A program made the translations under genes and the position numbers. Under the pieces are notes generated by a model. It saw only the letters and a program-made list of their open reading frames with translations. It did no database searches and was not told the origin of the DNA. From Prorocentrum cordatum (Eukaryota > Sar > Dinophyceae > Prorocentrales > Prorocentraceae): a stretch of 64,000 nt of DNA. The stretch lies in NCBI GenBank assembly GCA_963575745.1, contig CAUYUJ010016358.1, forward strand, positions 79,104 to 143,103, given 5' to 3'. Below are positions 9,933-20,686 of this stretch, piece after piece. Position 1 is the stretch's first letter, and the number at the start of each line of letters is the position of its first letter.

Positions 9933-10682
9933 TCAGCTGCTGAACTGGCGCTGGTAGCGCTGGCGGTGGGGGCTGTTTTTTTCGCTGCGGGGTCGCTTCT
10001 GAGGTGCAGGGCCCGAGCGGTCGAGGAAGGTGTCCTCGTCGTCTTGCGGCGGCACAGGGCCTTCGCGTCCTCCATGGCGGCCACGCGGTGGGGGCCCGCC
10101 GCCGGCGCCACCTCCGCCTCCTCCAGAGTCAGGGGGAGCTGCGGACCCTGAGGTCCCTGGCAGGGCGCCCGGTGGTGACCCAGGCGGCTGGCTGCCGCGC
10201 AGCGCGTTCAGCACTTGTCCCCGCGCCGCGAGCTCCGATTCCGTGGCGCGTCGTAGGTGCCCACGATTTACCTTCGCGGTCGTGGAGCTGCGGCTGGCCC
10301 GGACGTTCGAGGCACCCTCGACACCGATGATGACGCCGGGCCCGTGCCACTTCAAAGCCCATTCTCGCTTGGGCTTGCCGCTGCCCCTCCAGTAGTGCAC
10401 CTTGACGCCAGTCTGATAGACATCGCTGGCGCGCTGAGCGCCATCTGCCCGAGACCGGGCCAGCAGCATTCTCGAGAGGGACTGGTTGAATCTGAGCTGC
10501 TGCGCGGAGATCTGCGCGGCCTTCGCGACGGCGATCCTCTCTGAGAAAGGCTTGCCGGACACGATGCGCCCGCGCAGGGAAAGCCTGCCCGCGCTGTCCA
10601 GCAAGCAGTAGGGAAGCCGAAGGCCTCGCCCGAGCACCCACTGCGACGGCGAGTAGCCCGTGGAATTGACCTGGCTGTCCAT
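9933..10682 (-). pseudogene. Retroelement integrase C-terminal region
   Basis: Encodes NSTGYSPSQWVLGRGLRLP, then a basic helical segment, then YQTGVKVHYWRGSGKPKREWALKWHGPGVIIGVEG, the beta-barrel type C-terminal domain of LTR-element integrases. It continues into a Gly/Pro-rich linker that in an intact element would lead to reverse transcriptase. It lies directly downstream (minus strand) of the catalytic core at 10763-11110 but in another frame. Confidence 0.7.
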
Positions 10683-10762
10683 GGCCCAGCGCGCGGAGGC
10701 GATCAGCCACTGGGCCTTGTGGCCGATCTCGGGCCGGTCGAACTTGATGCTGAGCTGGTCGA

Positions 10763-11662
10763 TCAGCTTCCTCGCGTGCGCCTTCCAAATTTTCCATGTC
10801 GCTCTACGGTGGCATTCTGCTGCGGCGCAGCCGCAGAGGTGGTCGTCAGACGGCGACCCGCGTCCTCCAGCTCCTGGGAGAACTCTCGCTCGAACTCGCC
10901 TCCTCCATCAAATATGACGCGCTGAGGCGCGCCGAAAGGCGTGATCCAAATCTGCAACAGCCGAGCGAATGCAGCTGGTGGGTACCTTGAGGCAACCGCG
11001 CCGCACATCGTAAAACCCGAGGCCAGGTCGACCGCGCCAGGTCGATCAGCTGGTTGCCCGCGTAGTCGGCCAGGATAAAGAGGTCCACTCCGATGGAGTC
11101 GTTGAAATCCCTGTCCAGTCTGATTATGCCAGGCAGGTGTGGGTAGATGTTGGAGCCATCTCCATGGATCTCTGCGATCCGCTTGTCACGCGGATAGCTC
11201 GAGCAAGCGACTCGTTGGGCGGATGACCCGTGTTCACGTGGGGTTGCGTCGCGGCGGATCTGAGCGCCCTCCTGCTCGCCTTTCGTGCTGCAGGGTGTGT
11301 TTGCCGTGGGGGTCGGCGGCTTGGTCGCTGCAGTTGTTCGGCCAACGCCTTCGCGAGCTTGCGCGTGTAGTCTCACTACTCTTCGCGATCTTGCCGCGAT
11401 CCTCGGCGCGGGGATGCGACCTATCGCAGAGCCTTCTGAGTGAGTCATCGCGCCCGTTGTGGTCGGCGATGATCCTCGTGAGCCCGATCGTGAGCTTAGA
11501 CTTGGCCCGAGCCTTTTCTAGCTGCGGGATCTTACTCGGGTCGATCTTCGCGACGAATCGCTGTAGCGCGGCCCGCGGCTGGCAAGGGAATGCGGCGTAA
11601 TCTCGCGCACTCTTGCCGCTGGCATGATTCGACCTGATCCTTCCCTCCAGCTTGTTGACCAC
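10763..11662 (-). pseudogene. Retroelement integrase zinc-binding region and catalytic core, frameshifted
   Basis: On the minus strand, HVNTGHPPNESLARAIR (near 11200-11240) resembles the H...H part of an integrase zinc finger. SIGVDLFILADYAGNQ (near 11060-11100) holds the first catalytic Asp, RVIFDGGGEFEREF (near 10890-10920) the second Asp, and APQQNATVERHG (near 10795-10830) the Glu. The pieces need at least two frame changes. A coding-like segment upstream (11234-11662) has no motif I can name. No gag or LTR was found at this end. Confidence 0.65.
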
Positions 11663-11850
11663 GAACTGTTTGGAGAGGTCGTGGCCTGAAAGACCACATC
11701 TGACAGCAGCTCCTCCGTTGTTCCTCCAGGTGGCACTGAGCTGATTGTCCGGGTTGCAGCATTAGTCGTTAAGCACGGTGTTGTTTGCTGTGGAGGTAGA
11801 GCTGGATCTGGCAAAAGATTTTGCCGGGTTGGTGACCATGGCCTCACCCT

Positions 11851-12318
11851 CCTACTCGTTCCCCCTCCCTCCTCTACCCCTCCTCATCCTGCTCCTCCTC
11901 CTCCTCCGCCTCATCCTTCTCTTCTCCTCCTCGCCCCCCCTCCTCCCCCCATCCATCCTCTTCCCCCTCCTCCTCCCTCCCTCCTCCTCCTCCTCCTTCT
12001 CGCCCTCCTCCAAAGGGGGCTTGGCGGAGTTCGTGCCCCAGGGCGGCTGGTGGAAGGCCGTGGAGGCCCTGCGCGGGGTGAGGGGCGACGCGCTCTTCGG
12101 TCTCGATGTGTACGAGCGCGCCGTGCAGAACGTGCTTCTCTCGTGTTCTTCCCCATCCTCCTTCTCCTCCTCCAACTCCTCTTCCTCCTCCTTCCTCCTC
12201 CCCCTCTTCCTCCTCCTCCTCCTCCTCCCCCATCCGCCGCGCCCCCCCTCCTCCTCGCCCCTTCCCCCCCCCCCCCCCCCCTTCCCCCTCCCCCATCCCC
12301 CCCCCCCCCCCTCCCCCG

Positions 12319-12353
<35 letters not shown>

Positions 12354-12470
12354 TCCTCGGAACCTTGGAGGATGAGGCGCGCACGTAAGTCGAAGGGGGG
12401 CGCGGAGGAGGATGGGGGGGAGGCGGAGGAACGGATCGTGACGAGGACGAGGGCTGAGTATGTTTGATCA
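11851..12470. repeat. CT-rich and poly-C tracts around an exon-like segment
   Basis: Nearly pure pyrimidine on the + strand at 11850-12010 and 12145-12350, with poly-C blocks at about 12264-12350. Between them, 12014-12130 has balanced composition and could encode GGLAEFVPQGGWWKAVEALR and, further on, FGLDVYERAVQN. This looks like a real exon of unknown identity. Purine-rich sequence (12385-12455) follows. Confidence 0.6.
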
Positions 12471-13520
12471 GCCTTGTTGGCTGGTCGAAAAACCTTAGCC
12501 ACGAATGGCCTCGGGCAAGGCTGTGCATATCAAATTCAGCCATTGACGTCTAGCAACATCACGAATTTCAATATGCGGAATGTGTTTTTCCGCAAAAGCA
12601 ATAATATATTTAAGGGTTCGGATTTGCGTCCAAGGCCTCTGCGCCCTTATCGCGCATCCACGCGATGGAGGTCGACTGTGCATGGTCGAGCACGCAGCCT
12701 GTTCGGAACATGCGAATGTCGGATGTTCAACGGTGTCAGTGGTGCCTTGCGTTGTTGGCACGGCGCGTCGGCTAACGCGTGCATCGCTTAATGAGAAGAC
12801 GACTCATCTCCTGATTCAACGATGCACGCGTTAGCTTTACCCTCCCCGCTCAGTCCACCCATCTGCTCTTCCCGCACCCCCTGCCCCATTCCCCTCAGTT
12901 CCCCACTACTGGTTTCCAGCCTGGCGGGTTGAGCCAGGACCCCAGGGGCTGTGTTCGGATTGCCAGGTGTGGCCACGTATGTGACCATGCGCGCGCCAGA
13001 AATTAACTTGGCAAGTATGTCGCTAGGTGTTTGGGGCTCGAAGTGCGATTATTTGTGTTCGTTCGAACGGTTTGCAGTTCTCCGCGCATCGTGCGTCACG
13101 CCGTCACCCTTCTGTCTTGCGGACGCACACACGCCGCACAAGCCAGCGTGCGATGCTGCTGTTGTTGCTGAGTTTGCATGTGACACGCCAGCTCCTGTTT
13201 CGAAGCCCGTCTCCAGTTCGGCATCTCGTAATATCTGGCACACGCCTGGATGGTGCAACCCACTTCGCGAGGATTATGATTACGTTAGTGTTGCGTTTCA
13301 ATCCAGTCGAGAGCGTCGGGCGAGACCGACGTCCAAGCAACATTTAATAACAATGGTGGCATATTGGCGATAAAAAACAGAGGACTGGTGCATGGCTGCC
13401 CCAACTGAAGAAATGGGGCTTGCCACATCACCAACCATTTTGCTGCGTCGGCACTTTCGGACTCCGTTGCTTCGACCATTTTGGACTCTGCGTCGGCATC
13501 CTCAGGACCAAGTTGCGTAG
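12471..13520. other. Unassigned intronic DNA
   Basis: About 1 kb of mixed-composition DNA without strong repeats. Several short frames are open on both strands but none has a recognisable motif. Confidence 0.4.
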
Positions 13521-13529
13521 ATGAAGCCG

Positions 13530-13985
13530 TGATTTGTGTAGATGAAGTCGTGGTTATGGATTGACAGAGCTGGCTCGGGCTGGCTCGCTTGCGTGACGGT
13601 AGGCCCTTCATTCTTTGGTTGAGGGGCCCGAAGTGCAGTTTCAAGGTCCCTGAGTCCAGAGTGAATGATGTGCAGTGTTGTATTTGAGCTTGCTCGATCG
13701 AGAATGCTGACTCAAGCTGGCTCGTCGACGCTAGGTCCATCATTCTTTGTTTGAGGGGTTGAAGTGAATTTTCAAAACCCCTGGACGTCATCCAGGGTGA
13801 ATGATGATGCAGCAGTGTTTGATTTGAGCTTGCTCGATCGAGAATGCTGGCTCAGGCTGGGTCGTTTGCATGACGTTAGGCCCATCATTCTTTGGTTGCG
13901 GGGCTGCAGTTTCAAGATCTCTGGACGCCCAGGGTGAATGGTTCAGTTTGATTTGAACTTGCCCGATCGACGGATCGACTCGTGG
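13530..13985. repeat. Three tandem copies of a 130-145-bp unit
   Basis: The marker CATTCTTTG recurs at 13609, 13741 and 13886. Each copy also carries GAGCTTGCTCGATCGAGAATG-like and GGTGAATGATG-like segments in the same order. Copies differ by several substitutions and small indels. Confidence 0.8.
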
Positions 13986-14044
13986 CCACCGCTTGATGGG
14001 GCAAGCGTGCTGAGCTAGCTGACGCAGAAAAACGAAGCCCACCA

Positions 14045-14180
14045 TATTCTTGAGGTCTTGAGGTCTTGAGTCGTGGGTCTTGAGGTCTTGGGGTCTTGGG
14101 TCCTGAGGGGGCCTTGAGATCTTGGGTATTGGGAATGATTGGGCCGTGGGGTCTTGAGTTCTTGAGGCCTTGGGGGCGCT
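14045..14180. repeat. TCTTGAGG/TCTTGGGG short repeats
   Basis: Degenerate 8-10-bp repeats of GGTCTTGAG and GGTCTTGGG, related to the G-rich family seen elsewhere in the window. Confidence 0.7.
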
Positions 14181-14269
14181 CTCTCTGGGGAAACGAAAAA
14201 ACGCTGCCCAGTGGCCCAGTGGCCCCCGCAACAGGCTCCCCGATGGAGCCCCGCAGGCCCCCGCTGCCG

Positions 14270-14353
14270 CCCCCCCCCCCCCCCCCCCCCCCCCCCCCCA
14301 CCCCGCGCACGCACGCGCGCGCGCGCAGACACGCGCGCACGCACGCACGCACG

Positions 14354-14417
<64 letters not shown>

Positions 14418-14446
14418 CACACAGACACACACGCACACACACACAG
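14270..14446. repeat. Poly-C followed by (GCAC)n/(CA)n microsatellite
   Basis: About 30 C, then alternating GC/AC dinucleotides and a long (CA)n run to about 14445. Alternating purine-pyrimidine sequence of this length could adopt Z-DNA. Frames through it encode His/Thr or Val/Cys repeats and are not genes. Confidence 0.9.
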
Positions 14447-14449
14447 TTG

Positions 14450-15080
14450 CGTGGCTGCCCATCTGGTGGGTTACACAGGTCATTTCCGACATCTCCTCTT
14501 GTCCTAAGCTCCGTCTGGGTCGCCGCGGCTTCGAGCCCCATCGTCGTCATGGTCGTCCTCATCATTCGCACCCATAGTCATAAGAATACGATCAACAGTA
14601 GGAATCATAATAGCGGTACAACATTGTTCATGTTCGCACTATTGTGCATTCGTACTTAATGCGTGTATTTATGTGTGTATGTGCCCGCATATTTTTGCAA
14701 TCAGTATTGCCCCCGTTTCCTCCTCAGCCTCCTCAGTGCAAGTGCTGTTGCTTGCCTCGGTATTCCGAGGCCGCACGTTTAGGTCCTTGCATCCTTGCAA
14801 GTCGAGCCCATGCCCAGACAGGCATGATTACATCAGGCCTTGCCTCCAGGGTGCCTGCGGCGTCTTCCGTTCGATGCCATGCCCCCCCGCACCCCACCCC
14901 ACCACTGACATCGCCCGCGCTTCGGGCACGTCGGTGTCAGAGCTGAGTTGTTCGTGGGGTTTTTCTCGTTGCCGAGATCCGATAGCACGTGAGTGCAACA
15001 GTCAACCTGCTCCTCCATTGCATATCTCGCGCCCCCGTGGCCCTCAGCCATTTTGGCTAGAACCCTGCCAGCGGGATGGG
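14450..15080. other. Unassigned DNA before hypothetical gene blocks
   Basis: Mixed-composition sequence with no motif that I can assign. The plus-strand coding-like signal begins near 15085. Confidence 0.35.
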
Positions 15081-15084
15081 CTGG

Positions 15085-16121
15085 ATGGGTAGGCGGTGCC
15101 ATGCAAAGCAATGGGGCCGTAGTCCGAGATATTGTTCAGTACTGTGAGGAAGCGAAGTTAGTGAGTAAGGTCATCGATGGCTGGCTGCCTGCAGCGAGCG
15201 TTTCAGGGATTGCATTGCACATTAATATCTTCGAGGGCGATGCGTTTGCCAGGTCTTCGGTCAAGAACCGCGTGCGCTCGATGATTGACGGCCGTCCAAA
15301 TGTTGCGCTTGATGAATTACATACCGTCATCAATACGTTGTGGCAGCTCGTTGACACAGTGTGACATAGCCGCGGTGTGGAACGCATTTGATTCTGATTT
15401 ACCCGCCCGCTCAGCCAAGTCGCTCATGCATGTCGACCCCCCTTCCGTTGCGATCGCCTGTCCACTCAGTTCCGCCAGCTCCACCGACGTAGTCCCGTCA
15501 ACCGGTGGGCATTCGCAGTGCGATGGTGTCGACCCAGGGTTGCATTGCAGTTTGCTGCTGGCCAGAGATTCAGAGGTTCACCGCTTAAAGAAGGAGCTGC
15601 AGGCCGAGACCCGAAGGGCGAGCAAGTTCAAAAACAAAGTCGAGGAGTTAAAGATCGCTCTCGCAGAAAAGAACAAGGAGATTGAGCCATTTGTTGCATC
15701 CATCAACTTTAAACCCACAAAACGTAACATATCGCTATATGGTGGGTACTCTGTAGCTTTGGCGCGCAGCTTGGGTAACGCATCCGCGTCGTCGGCTCTT
15801 CATATAATGGCTGGTCATTCTGCTCGCGGAGGTTTCGATCAGTCGTCTGGCCCTTTAGTCGTGAAGTACGAGCACAGAGCATATGTCGCCAGCAAACTGT
15901 TGTCTAGAGCAAAAATGCATTCGATCCAACATGTTGCCGATGATGATGATGCAGCGCCAGCGCCAGGCCGTGACCATGGCCCTGGTGATGACCTTTGTGA
16001 CGTCAATTTCATGAGGTGTGTTGAAGTGGCGGGGCACAGGGGAGACGCAACAAACGATGACGTCGTTGACAAATCCAAAGTTCGCACAGGAGAAATGTCT
16101 TGCACTTCGTTATCCTATTAG
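15085..16121 (+). CDS. Large dinoflagellate-type hypothetical protein, N-terminal block (coiled coil)
   Basis: Two consecutive coding-like frames. The first (about 15100-15360) encodes SNGAVVRDIVQYCEEAKLVS and continues to ELHTVINTLWQLVDT. Near 15355 a single-base shift is needed to continue in CDIAAVWNAFDSDLPARSAK. The second holds a coiled coil (SEVHRLKKELQAETRRASKF and following, about 15570-15700), then RNISLYGGYSVALARSLGNA, KYEHRAYVASKLLSRAKMHS, an Asp-rich patch and FMRCVEVAGHRGDATNDDVV, ending at a stop at 16119-16121. From memory this resembles a protein family present in very many copies in dinoflagellate genomes. I have no verified function. The frame break suggests decay, a missed intron or an assembly error. 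Confidence 0.5.
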
Positions 16122-16421
16122 ATGCTCGATCGCGCACTTGGCGTGTCGGGCTCAGTTGAGATCGATCGAGTCGTTCTGCCCTTCACGAGAGCACTCGCCG
16201 ACGTGTGCGAGGTGATGTTTGGCACTGGCGCCGAGTTGCACCACCTTGCATTGGAAGAGTTCCGCAGCGTTGGCGCCAAATCTTGGGTTGAACGGATGTC
16301 CGACTACACCGCTTCCGCGGGCCTCAGCGCGTGCATCTTTACATTGGGCAAAGGTCCTGACAACCAGAAGTTGCGCAAGCTGTTGACGGTGATATTGTCT
16401 GGAGGGGATGGGGGTTGTTAG
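16122..16421 (+). CDS. Hypothetical protein, continuation block
   Basis: In the same frame as the previous block but separated by one TAG. Encodes EIDRVVLPFTRALADVCEVM, GAELHHLALEEFRSVGAKSW and GPDNQKLRKLLTVIL. The composition and motif order are like the rest of the series, so this is probably the same protein, with the stop being a nonsense mutation or lying in a missed intron. Confidence 0.45.
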   Translation: MLDRALGVSGSVEIDRVVLPFTRALADVCEVMFGTGAELHHLALEEFRSVGAKSWVERMSDYTASAGLSACIFTLGKGPDNQKLRKLLTVILSGGDGGC

Positions 16422-17100
16422 CACTGCAGCATCAACATGGGTGTCAGTCGTTGCCTCTCCGCGCTGTAACCGCTACCCAGAACCCCACGGGGCCCCGCGA
16501 GCATCCGATGGTGAGGGCCTGGAGGTGAGGAGGAGAGGAATGGGGGGTGGAATGAGAGGCTGCGAGGAAATGAGGCGGAGACATCAGACATAGATAGGCG
16601 CACGCGCGCATGTGCATTGCATGCTGCGCGTGCGTGCGTGCGTGCGTGCGCGCGTGCGTGCGTGCGTGCGCGCGCGTGGCCGCCTTGGGCGCCGCTCGGG
16701 CTCCTCGCGGGCCCCGGGAGGGCCCCCCCCCCCATCAAAAAAAGAGAGGGGAGAGGGGTCAGGGGGCCCCGACAACTCGGCCCGACAACGCCGACAACCC
16801 CACCTCCCTGACCCACTCTGCATGCGCGGCGTTCTTACCCGCGCCGGGCCAAGCCGCGATCCCCGCGGTCGCGCCCCGAGTCTCGGGCAGCTGCGGCCGA
16901 CAGGGGAGGGGAGATGAGGGAATGGAAGGAGCGGGAGGAGGAGGAGGAGGATGCGGCATGATGTGGGGGAGGAGGAGGACGACGAGGAGGATGAGGGGGA
17001 GGAGGAGAGGGAGGAGGAGGAGGGAGGAGGAGGAGAATGAGAAGGAGGAGGGAGCGGAGGAGGTGCCTCGAGAAGCTGGAGGATGAGTAGGGGAGGCAGT
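16422..17100. repeat. (GTGC)n microsatellite and GGA-rich tract
   Basis: (GTGC)n/(GC)n at about 16626-16676 and a purine-rich GGA/GAA tract at about 16900-17070. No gene seen; likely intronic. Confidence 0.75.
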
Positions 17101-17345
17101 CCTCAGTGCATGTGCTGGTTCATCTACTGCTTCATGCACCAATGCCACCTCATCGTGAAGTCCGTCTTGCAGGTGCTTGATGAATTTACCTGGGCAGAGC
17201 AAGATTATCAGAATGCATACTTCTGGCTTAGCAACGGTAGCTAACACATGGAGAGGCCCAGGAATACCGAAAAACATGAGTGCTGTGGCTGAGTTGTATA
17301 ATGACATAACGTCTATGGCGTCGGTTTCCAGGGCCCCAGGGAGGT
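17101..17345 (+). CDS. Hypothetical protein, block 3
   Basis: Encodes CWFIYCFMHQCHLIVKSVLQ and DEFTWAEQDYQNAY. After a one-base shift near 17220 it continues LATVANTWRGPGIPKNMSAV and AELYNDITSMASV. The Cys/His-rich start followed by a Trp-Arg motif fits the family noted at 15085, in the expected order. The frameshift argues for a decayed copy. Confidence 0.45.
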
Positions 17346-17489
17346 GCTTGAGGGGTAGATGGGAAGCTGCGACCCAGTCGAAGCAATTGTTGACAGGGCT
17401 GGGCACGTTCTGGGGCCTGCATTCACTTTGCTGTTCGGACCTGGGGGGGGGGGGGGGGGGCTGGACAAAGGGGCGAAGCCGCCCTTGTG

Positions 17490-17945
17490 TGATTCAGGCT
17501 TGGGCACCGACGGGGCTGACGAGGCCGGGGAGTTGACGAAAAAGTACAGACAGACCACGGCCGCTCTCACGTCATCTAACATTTTCAGAGCTCTCGTCAA
17601 AACGTCGACGATAACAGAGCAGCCCCTCGCCCAGTTCTATGCGTGGTTCTCGAAACGTATGAAACAAAAATCCGGGCACCGACGCGAAGCGGAACGCTCT
17701 GATGTCCTGAACAGCCGCCCAACCGCACTGAGTGACATGGTTAATTATAAAGTCGGGGACGTCGCTTTGGATATACATGAGCTTCTCGACCCCGCCAAAG
17801 CAGACGACAAGTGGGGGGGGGGGGGGGGGCTGAGCTGGCGGGCGCGCAAAGCAACGCATCATATGAGTTGATTATCCGCCTGGCACTCGTGGAAGCGTGC
17901 AGCTGGCATCATCGGTGGACGGGGACAGTCAACAATATGCTTATG
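17490..17945 (+). CDS. Hypothetical protein, block 4
   Basis: Encodes ELTKKYRQTTAALTSSNIFR, ALVKTSTITEQPLAQFYAWF and NSRPTALSDMVNYKVGDVAL. After a poly-G run (17813-17829) it continues ELIIRLALVEACSWHHRWTG. Another poly-G (17443-17460) precedes it. Same series and strand as the neighbouring blocks. The poly-G runs may be intron ends or assembly-sensitive sites. Confidence 0.45.
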
Positions 17946-18160
17946 CTATGTTTGTAGAGCTGTAGAGAGGGAGGGTAGTCGTTACGCTATGTTTGTAGAG
18001 GGGGGGGGGGGGGGGGTCGGTGTGCTATGCTTGTAGATGGGAACTTTTACTTATGCTATGCTTATGCTGTGCGTCTATGCGTTATCGGGGGTAGGGGTAG
18101 AGGGAGCGTCGGTGATTCGCTTGGCTCGACCAAGCATTTGCATATAGCTGCAATCGTCCC
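17946..18160. repeat. TATGCTATGTTTGTAGAG repeats and poly-G
   Basis: Four to five imperfect copies of TTATGCTATGTTTGTAGAG between 17938 and 18075, interrupted by 16 G at 18001-18016. No coding signal. Confidence 0.7.
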
Positions 18161-18171
18161 ACCGTCCCACT

Positions 18172-18360
18172 AGGTTTGTCAAGGTGCTTGAGCAGTTCCC
18201 ATGCAGATTCTTTAAGGTGCTTCAATTCGACCCTGACGTTGAGTCGCCAGAGAGGGCTCAGATAGCTGCGAGCCTCCTCGGCGCCTGCGAACATTGCATG
18301 CGCATGCAAATGCAGAGCAACGGTGACCTCGCACTGAAGGTCAGAGACCTCTTCGGGCCC
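18172..18360 (+). CDS. Hypothetical protein, block 5
   Basis: Encodes EQFPCRFFKVLQFDPDVESP, ERAQIAASLLGACEHCMRMQ and NGDLALKVRDLFGPQ in one frame. Coding-like composition and position fit the series. Downstream turns G-rich (18360-18560), probably intron. Confidence 0.45.
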
Positions 18361-18584
18361 CAGTGGGGGGAGATGGAGAGGTCCCCAGGGACAATGCGAT
18401 GTGCGATGGTGATGAGGAGGAGGAGGGGAAAAGGGGTAGAAGGGTAAGGGTATGATGGGGTGGCGGAAGGAAAGGGGGTGCATGAGATGACGGCGAGGTG
18501 GAGGGCGGGGGGGAGAAGGGCGAACGGCAGGCACGAGCGCCCAAGGTCTGGCAAGTGCCCCCGCGCATTGCTCCTCTTCCTGGT

Positions 18585-19072
18585 GATGCTGAGGCCCCAG
18601 GCACAGGCAGACACCCAAGAAATCGAGGGCTACAACAGTATTTTGCACAAGATCTCTCACCTGGCACCCAGCGCAGGGCATGCATTAGTCAATACTCGGC
18701 TGCATTTAAAGAAGGGTACCAAGATAGATGCTCGGCAGTGCGTGTCGTGCCATCATGACGCTGTGCAGCATTCATCTTCATCAGAATTCGCGTGCCGATT
18801 TTTTCCTTTTGGCTCTGCGGAGTGCGCTGCCGTTCCAGAACCGCCAGCTAAGTCGTATTGCCCCGGCCATCAAAGCACCATGCCCATGAGGTACGCTGCA
18901 TCATTCGCCGCGCAAGCTTATTCGTGGGTCAACACAGGCGCTCGTTATGTGTACGTGCTGCACCGCGCCGCCAAGGGGTGCGATAATATGGAGTCCTGTG
19001 TTATAACCCCTTGGTGTTTTTTATCGGACTATGTACTGCGTGCCAGTCAACGCGTTTCGAAGTGGCGATGAC
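18585..19072 (+). CDS. Hypothetical protein, block 6
   Basis: One frame encoding QADTQEIEGYNSILHKISHL, HALVNTRLHLKKGTKIDARQ, a His/Cys patch (CVSCHH), MPMRYAASFAAQAYSWVNTG and ARYVYVLHRAAKGCDNMESC. It ends ...SDYVLRASQRVSKWR*. The neighbouring frame takes over at about 19050, so another one-base shift is needed. Confidence 0.45.
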
Positions 19073-19642
19073 GAGGACGTCGTATGCTGCACAACATCCC
19101 TACCCCTGAAGATCTCGACTGCGTTAGATTACCTCGCTGCAGCTATCGGGGATGACTTGCCAGAAACTTTGCATATATCATCGTTTCCGGTCAAATGGGT
19201 GTCTATTGCATCGGGCGTCGTGGACATGGGCGGGAGAGACGGCCTTCGTATGGGGGCTAAACCAGACAAAACCTCCCCGGCAAAGAAACGCAAGAAAACC
19301 ATGACTTTAGAGGAGATGCCAGAGGAACTTCTGAGCGGCGAGGGCGCAGGCGAGGACGAGGACGAGGACCGCAACGAGGGCGAGGACACGCATGACGTGG
19401 ACGAGGAGGCTATGCAGCAAGATGGTGAGGATGAAGGGGATGACCTGAGTGATCATGACAAGCTCGTGCATGTTGGTGAGCTCGAGCAGCTCGGCGGCAT
19501 TGCAGCGACGCATAGACTCCTGGAGGCGGGGGGGCGCTGATCTAAGTTTGAAGAACGTGGGCGGGCTCAGGTCTAGGTGCAAGGACTCTCGGGTCGAGCT
19601 CGAGCGTGCCAGAGCAACTGCTGATGATCATCAGATTGGGCA
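19050..19642 (+). CDS. Hypothetical protein, block 7 with acidic tail, runs into gap
   Basis: Encodes FRSGDDEDVVCCTTSLPLKI, ALDYLAAAIGDDLPETLHIS and SSFPVKWVSIASGVVDMGGR. A Lys-rich segment (KKRKKTMTLEE) follows, then a long Glu/Asp tract and DKLVHVGELEQLGGIAATHR. The basic-then-acidic tail resembles nuclear proteins, but no domain is recognised. The assembly gap begins at about 19643. Confidence 0.45.
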
Positions 19643-19742
19643 NNNNNNNNNNNNNNNNNNNNNNNNNNNNNNNNNNNNNNNNNNNNNNNNNNNNNNNNNN
19701 NNNNNNNNNNNNNNNNNNNNNNNNNNNNNNNNNNNNNNNNNN
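19643..19742. other. Assembly gap (about 100 N)
   Basis: A run of N of round length, so the true distance is probably unknown. Order and orientation across it rely on scaffolding. Confidence 0.98.
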
Positions 19743-19995
19743 ATTATTCTGTATTCTGAAACTCTCCAGGAGCGAGGGCCCCGAGGAGACCCTCGGCGAT
19801 TCCGATCGGTACACTTTCATGGATGACGTCACCATGTTTGCGGAGCATGTCCGCAAGATCTGCCCTGGGTACGCCTTTGTCGAGCAGCTGAAGCTCATCG
19901 CATATTTTGGCACTGTTACAGGTGAGGTATCCGCAGTGATCAACCAGAAAAAGGCTGCCATTTCCACATGGTCTGCGCTTCGCAAGCTTGCGAAG
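19743..19995 (+). CDS. Hypothetical protein, exon ending at GT donor
   Basis: Encodes EETLGDSDRYTFMDDVTMFA, EHVRKICPGYAFVEQLKLIA, YFGTVTGEVSAVINQKKAAI and STWSALRKLAK. It ends GCGAAG|GTCATT. Splicing to 20444 keeps phase and reads ...LRKLAK-VHVYRTAKLAP.... No family recognised. It may or may not belong to the same gene as the blocks before the gap. Confidence 0.5.
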
Positions 19996-20443
19996 GTCAT
20001 TCTACATCCATTCATTCAACCTTCCTCCACTTCCCCCGACTACGCCTCTCACGTTCGCCCCCCACGCGTTTCAAGGGGGGCGCCGTGGCCCGCGGCGCCC
20101 TCCTTGAGACAGGAGTCCCAGGAGTGAGCCAGGAAAGGGCCTATGAGGGCCACCAGGAATGATCAACCCAAGAACGAGCCAAAAAGAGGCCCTGAGGGGC
20201 GCCGCGTGGGACCATGTGAGTTCCAACGTAAGACGCGGCCCTCGAGGGGCCTGGGGGTCCGAGGACGCCCCGGGGGGACGCCGCGACAAAGTATTCGTTC
20301 CCTCCTCCGCTCTCGGAGGAGGGGGGGGATGACGCGAGGAGGGGGGGGGGGGCAGCGGAGGAACGAACGCAGGAGGGGGAGGGACGGAGGAGGAGAAGGG
20401 GGAGAGAAGGAGGAGGAGGAGGAAGACTTCGTCCTCTTCCGAG
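19996..20443 (+). other. Predicted GT-AG intron, purine-rich
   Basis: Starts GTCATTCTAC after GCGAAG and ends CTTCCGAG before GTCCACGTC, with AG|G at both junctions. Contains poly-G and GGA-rich sequence at 20330-20430. Confidence 0.5.
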
Positions 20444-20686
20444 GTCCACGTCTACAGGACCGCCAAGCTCGCCCCGAGGAAGTCAGACCCCGACATCACA
20501 GAGCAGGACAGGGACACTGCGCAGGGGCATGCGGCAGACGGAGACTGCCAGACTGGCGTGGACCAGATCGTTGCGAGGGAACAGAAATTCGAGATCGCGT
20601 CCAGCTCTGCCCCCACTCTCGAGGACATCAAGAATTGCATTCTCTCCGACAGCTGCAAGTCCATGCCGATGTCCAGCCACATCCAG
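20444..20686 (+). CDS. Hypothetical protein, internal exon
   Basis: Encodes VHVYRTAKLAPRKSDPDITE, QGHAADGDCQTGVDQIVARE and PTLEDIKNCILSDSCKSMPM, ending SSHIQ. The best donor is ATCCAG|GCCGCA (GC type). It splices in phase to CCCAG|GCTTACGCG at 21038 and reads SSHIQ-AYAPKLQQSS. The frame also stays open to about 20787 without a clear end. Function unknown. Confidence 0.5.

Larger units (their letters stand above)
6700..11850 (-). mobile_element. Decayed Ty1/copia-like retrotransposon
   Basis: Integrase, reverse transcriptase and RNase H remnants in copia order on the minus strand over about 5 kb, with frameshifts and two nonsense codons but an intact RNase H-tail frame. I could not find terminal repeats. 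The left side abuts the minisatellite element at about 6684 and the right side abuts a CT-rich tract at about 11850. It differs from the intact element at 51.9-59.2 kb (different tail, HVDD rather than HGDD at the RT site), so it is another family. Confidence 0.75.

Noticed and set aside
11778-12502. Long Pro/Leu/Ser or Gly/Arg frames on both strands
   Set aside because: Translations of CT-rich and poly-C sequence; only the short segment at 12014-12130 looks like a real exon.
13788-14577. Cys/Val- and His/Thr-repeat proteins
   Set aside because: They are translations of the (CA)n/(GCAC)n microsatellite.
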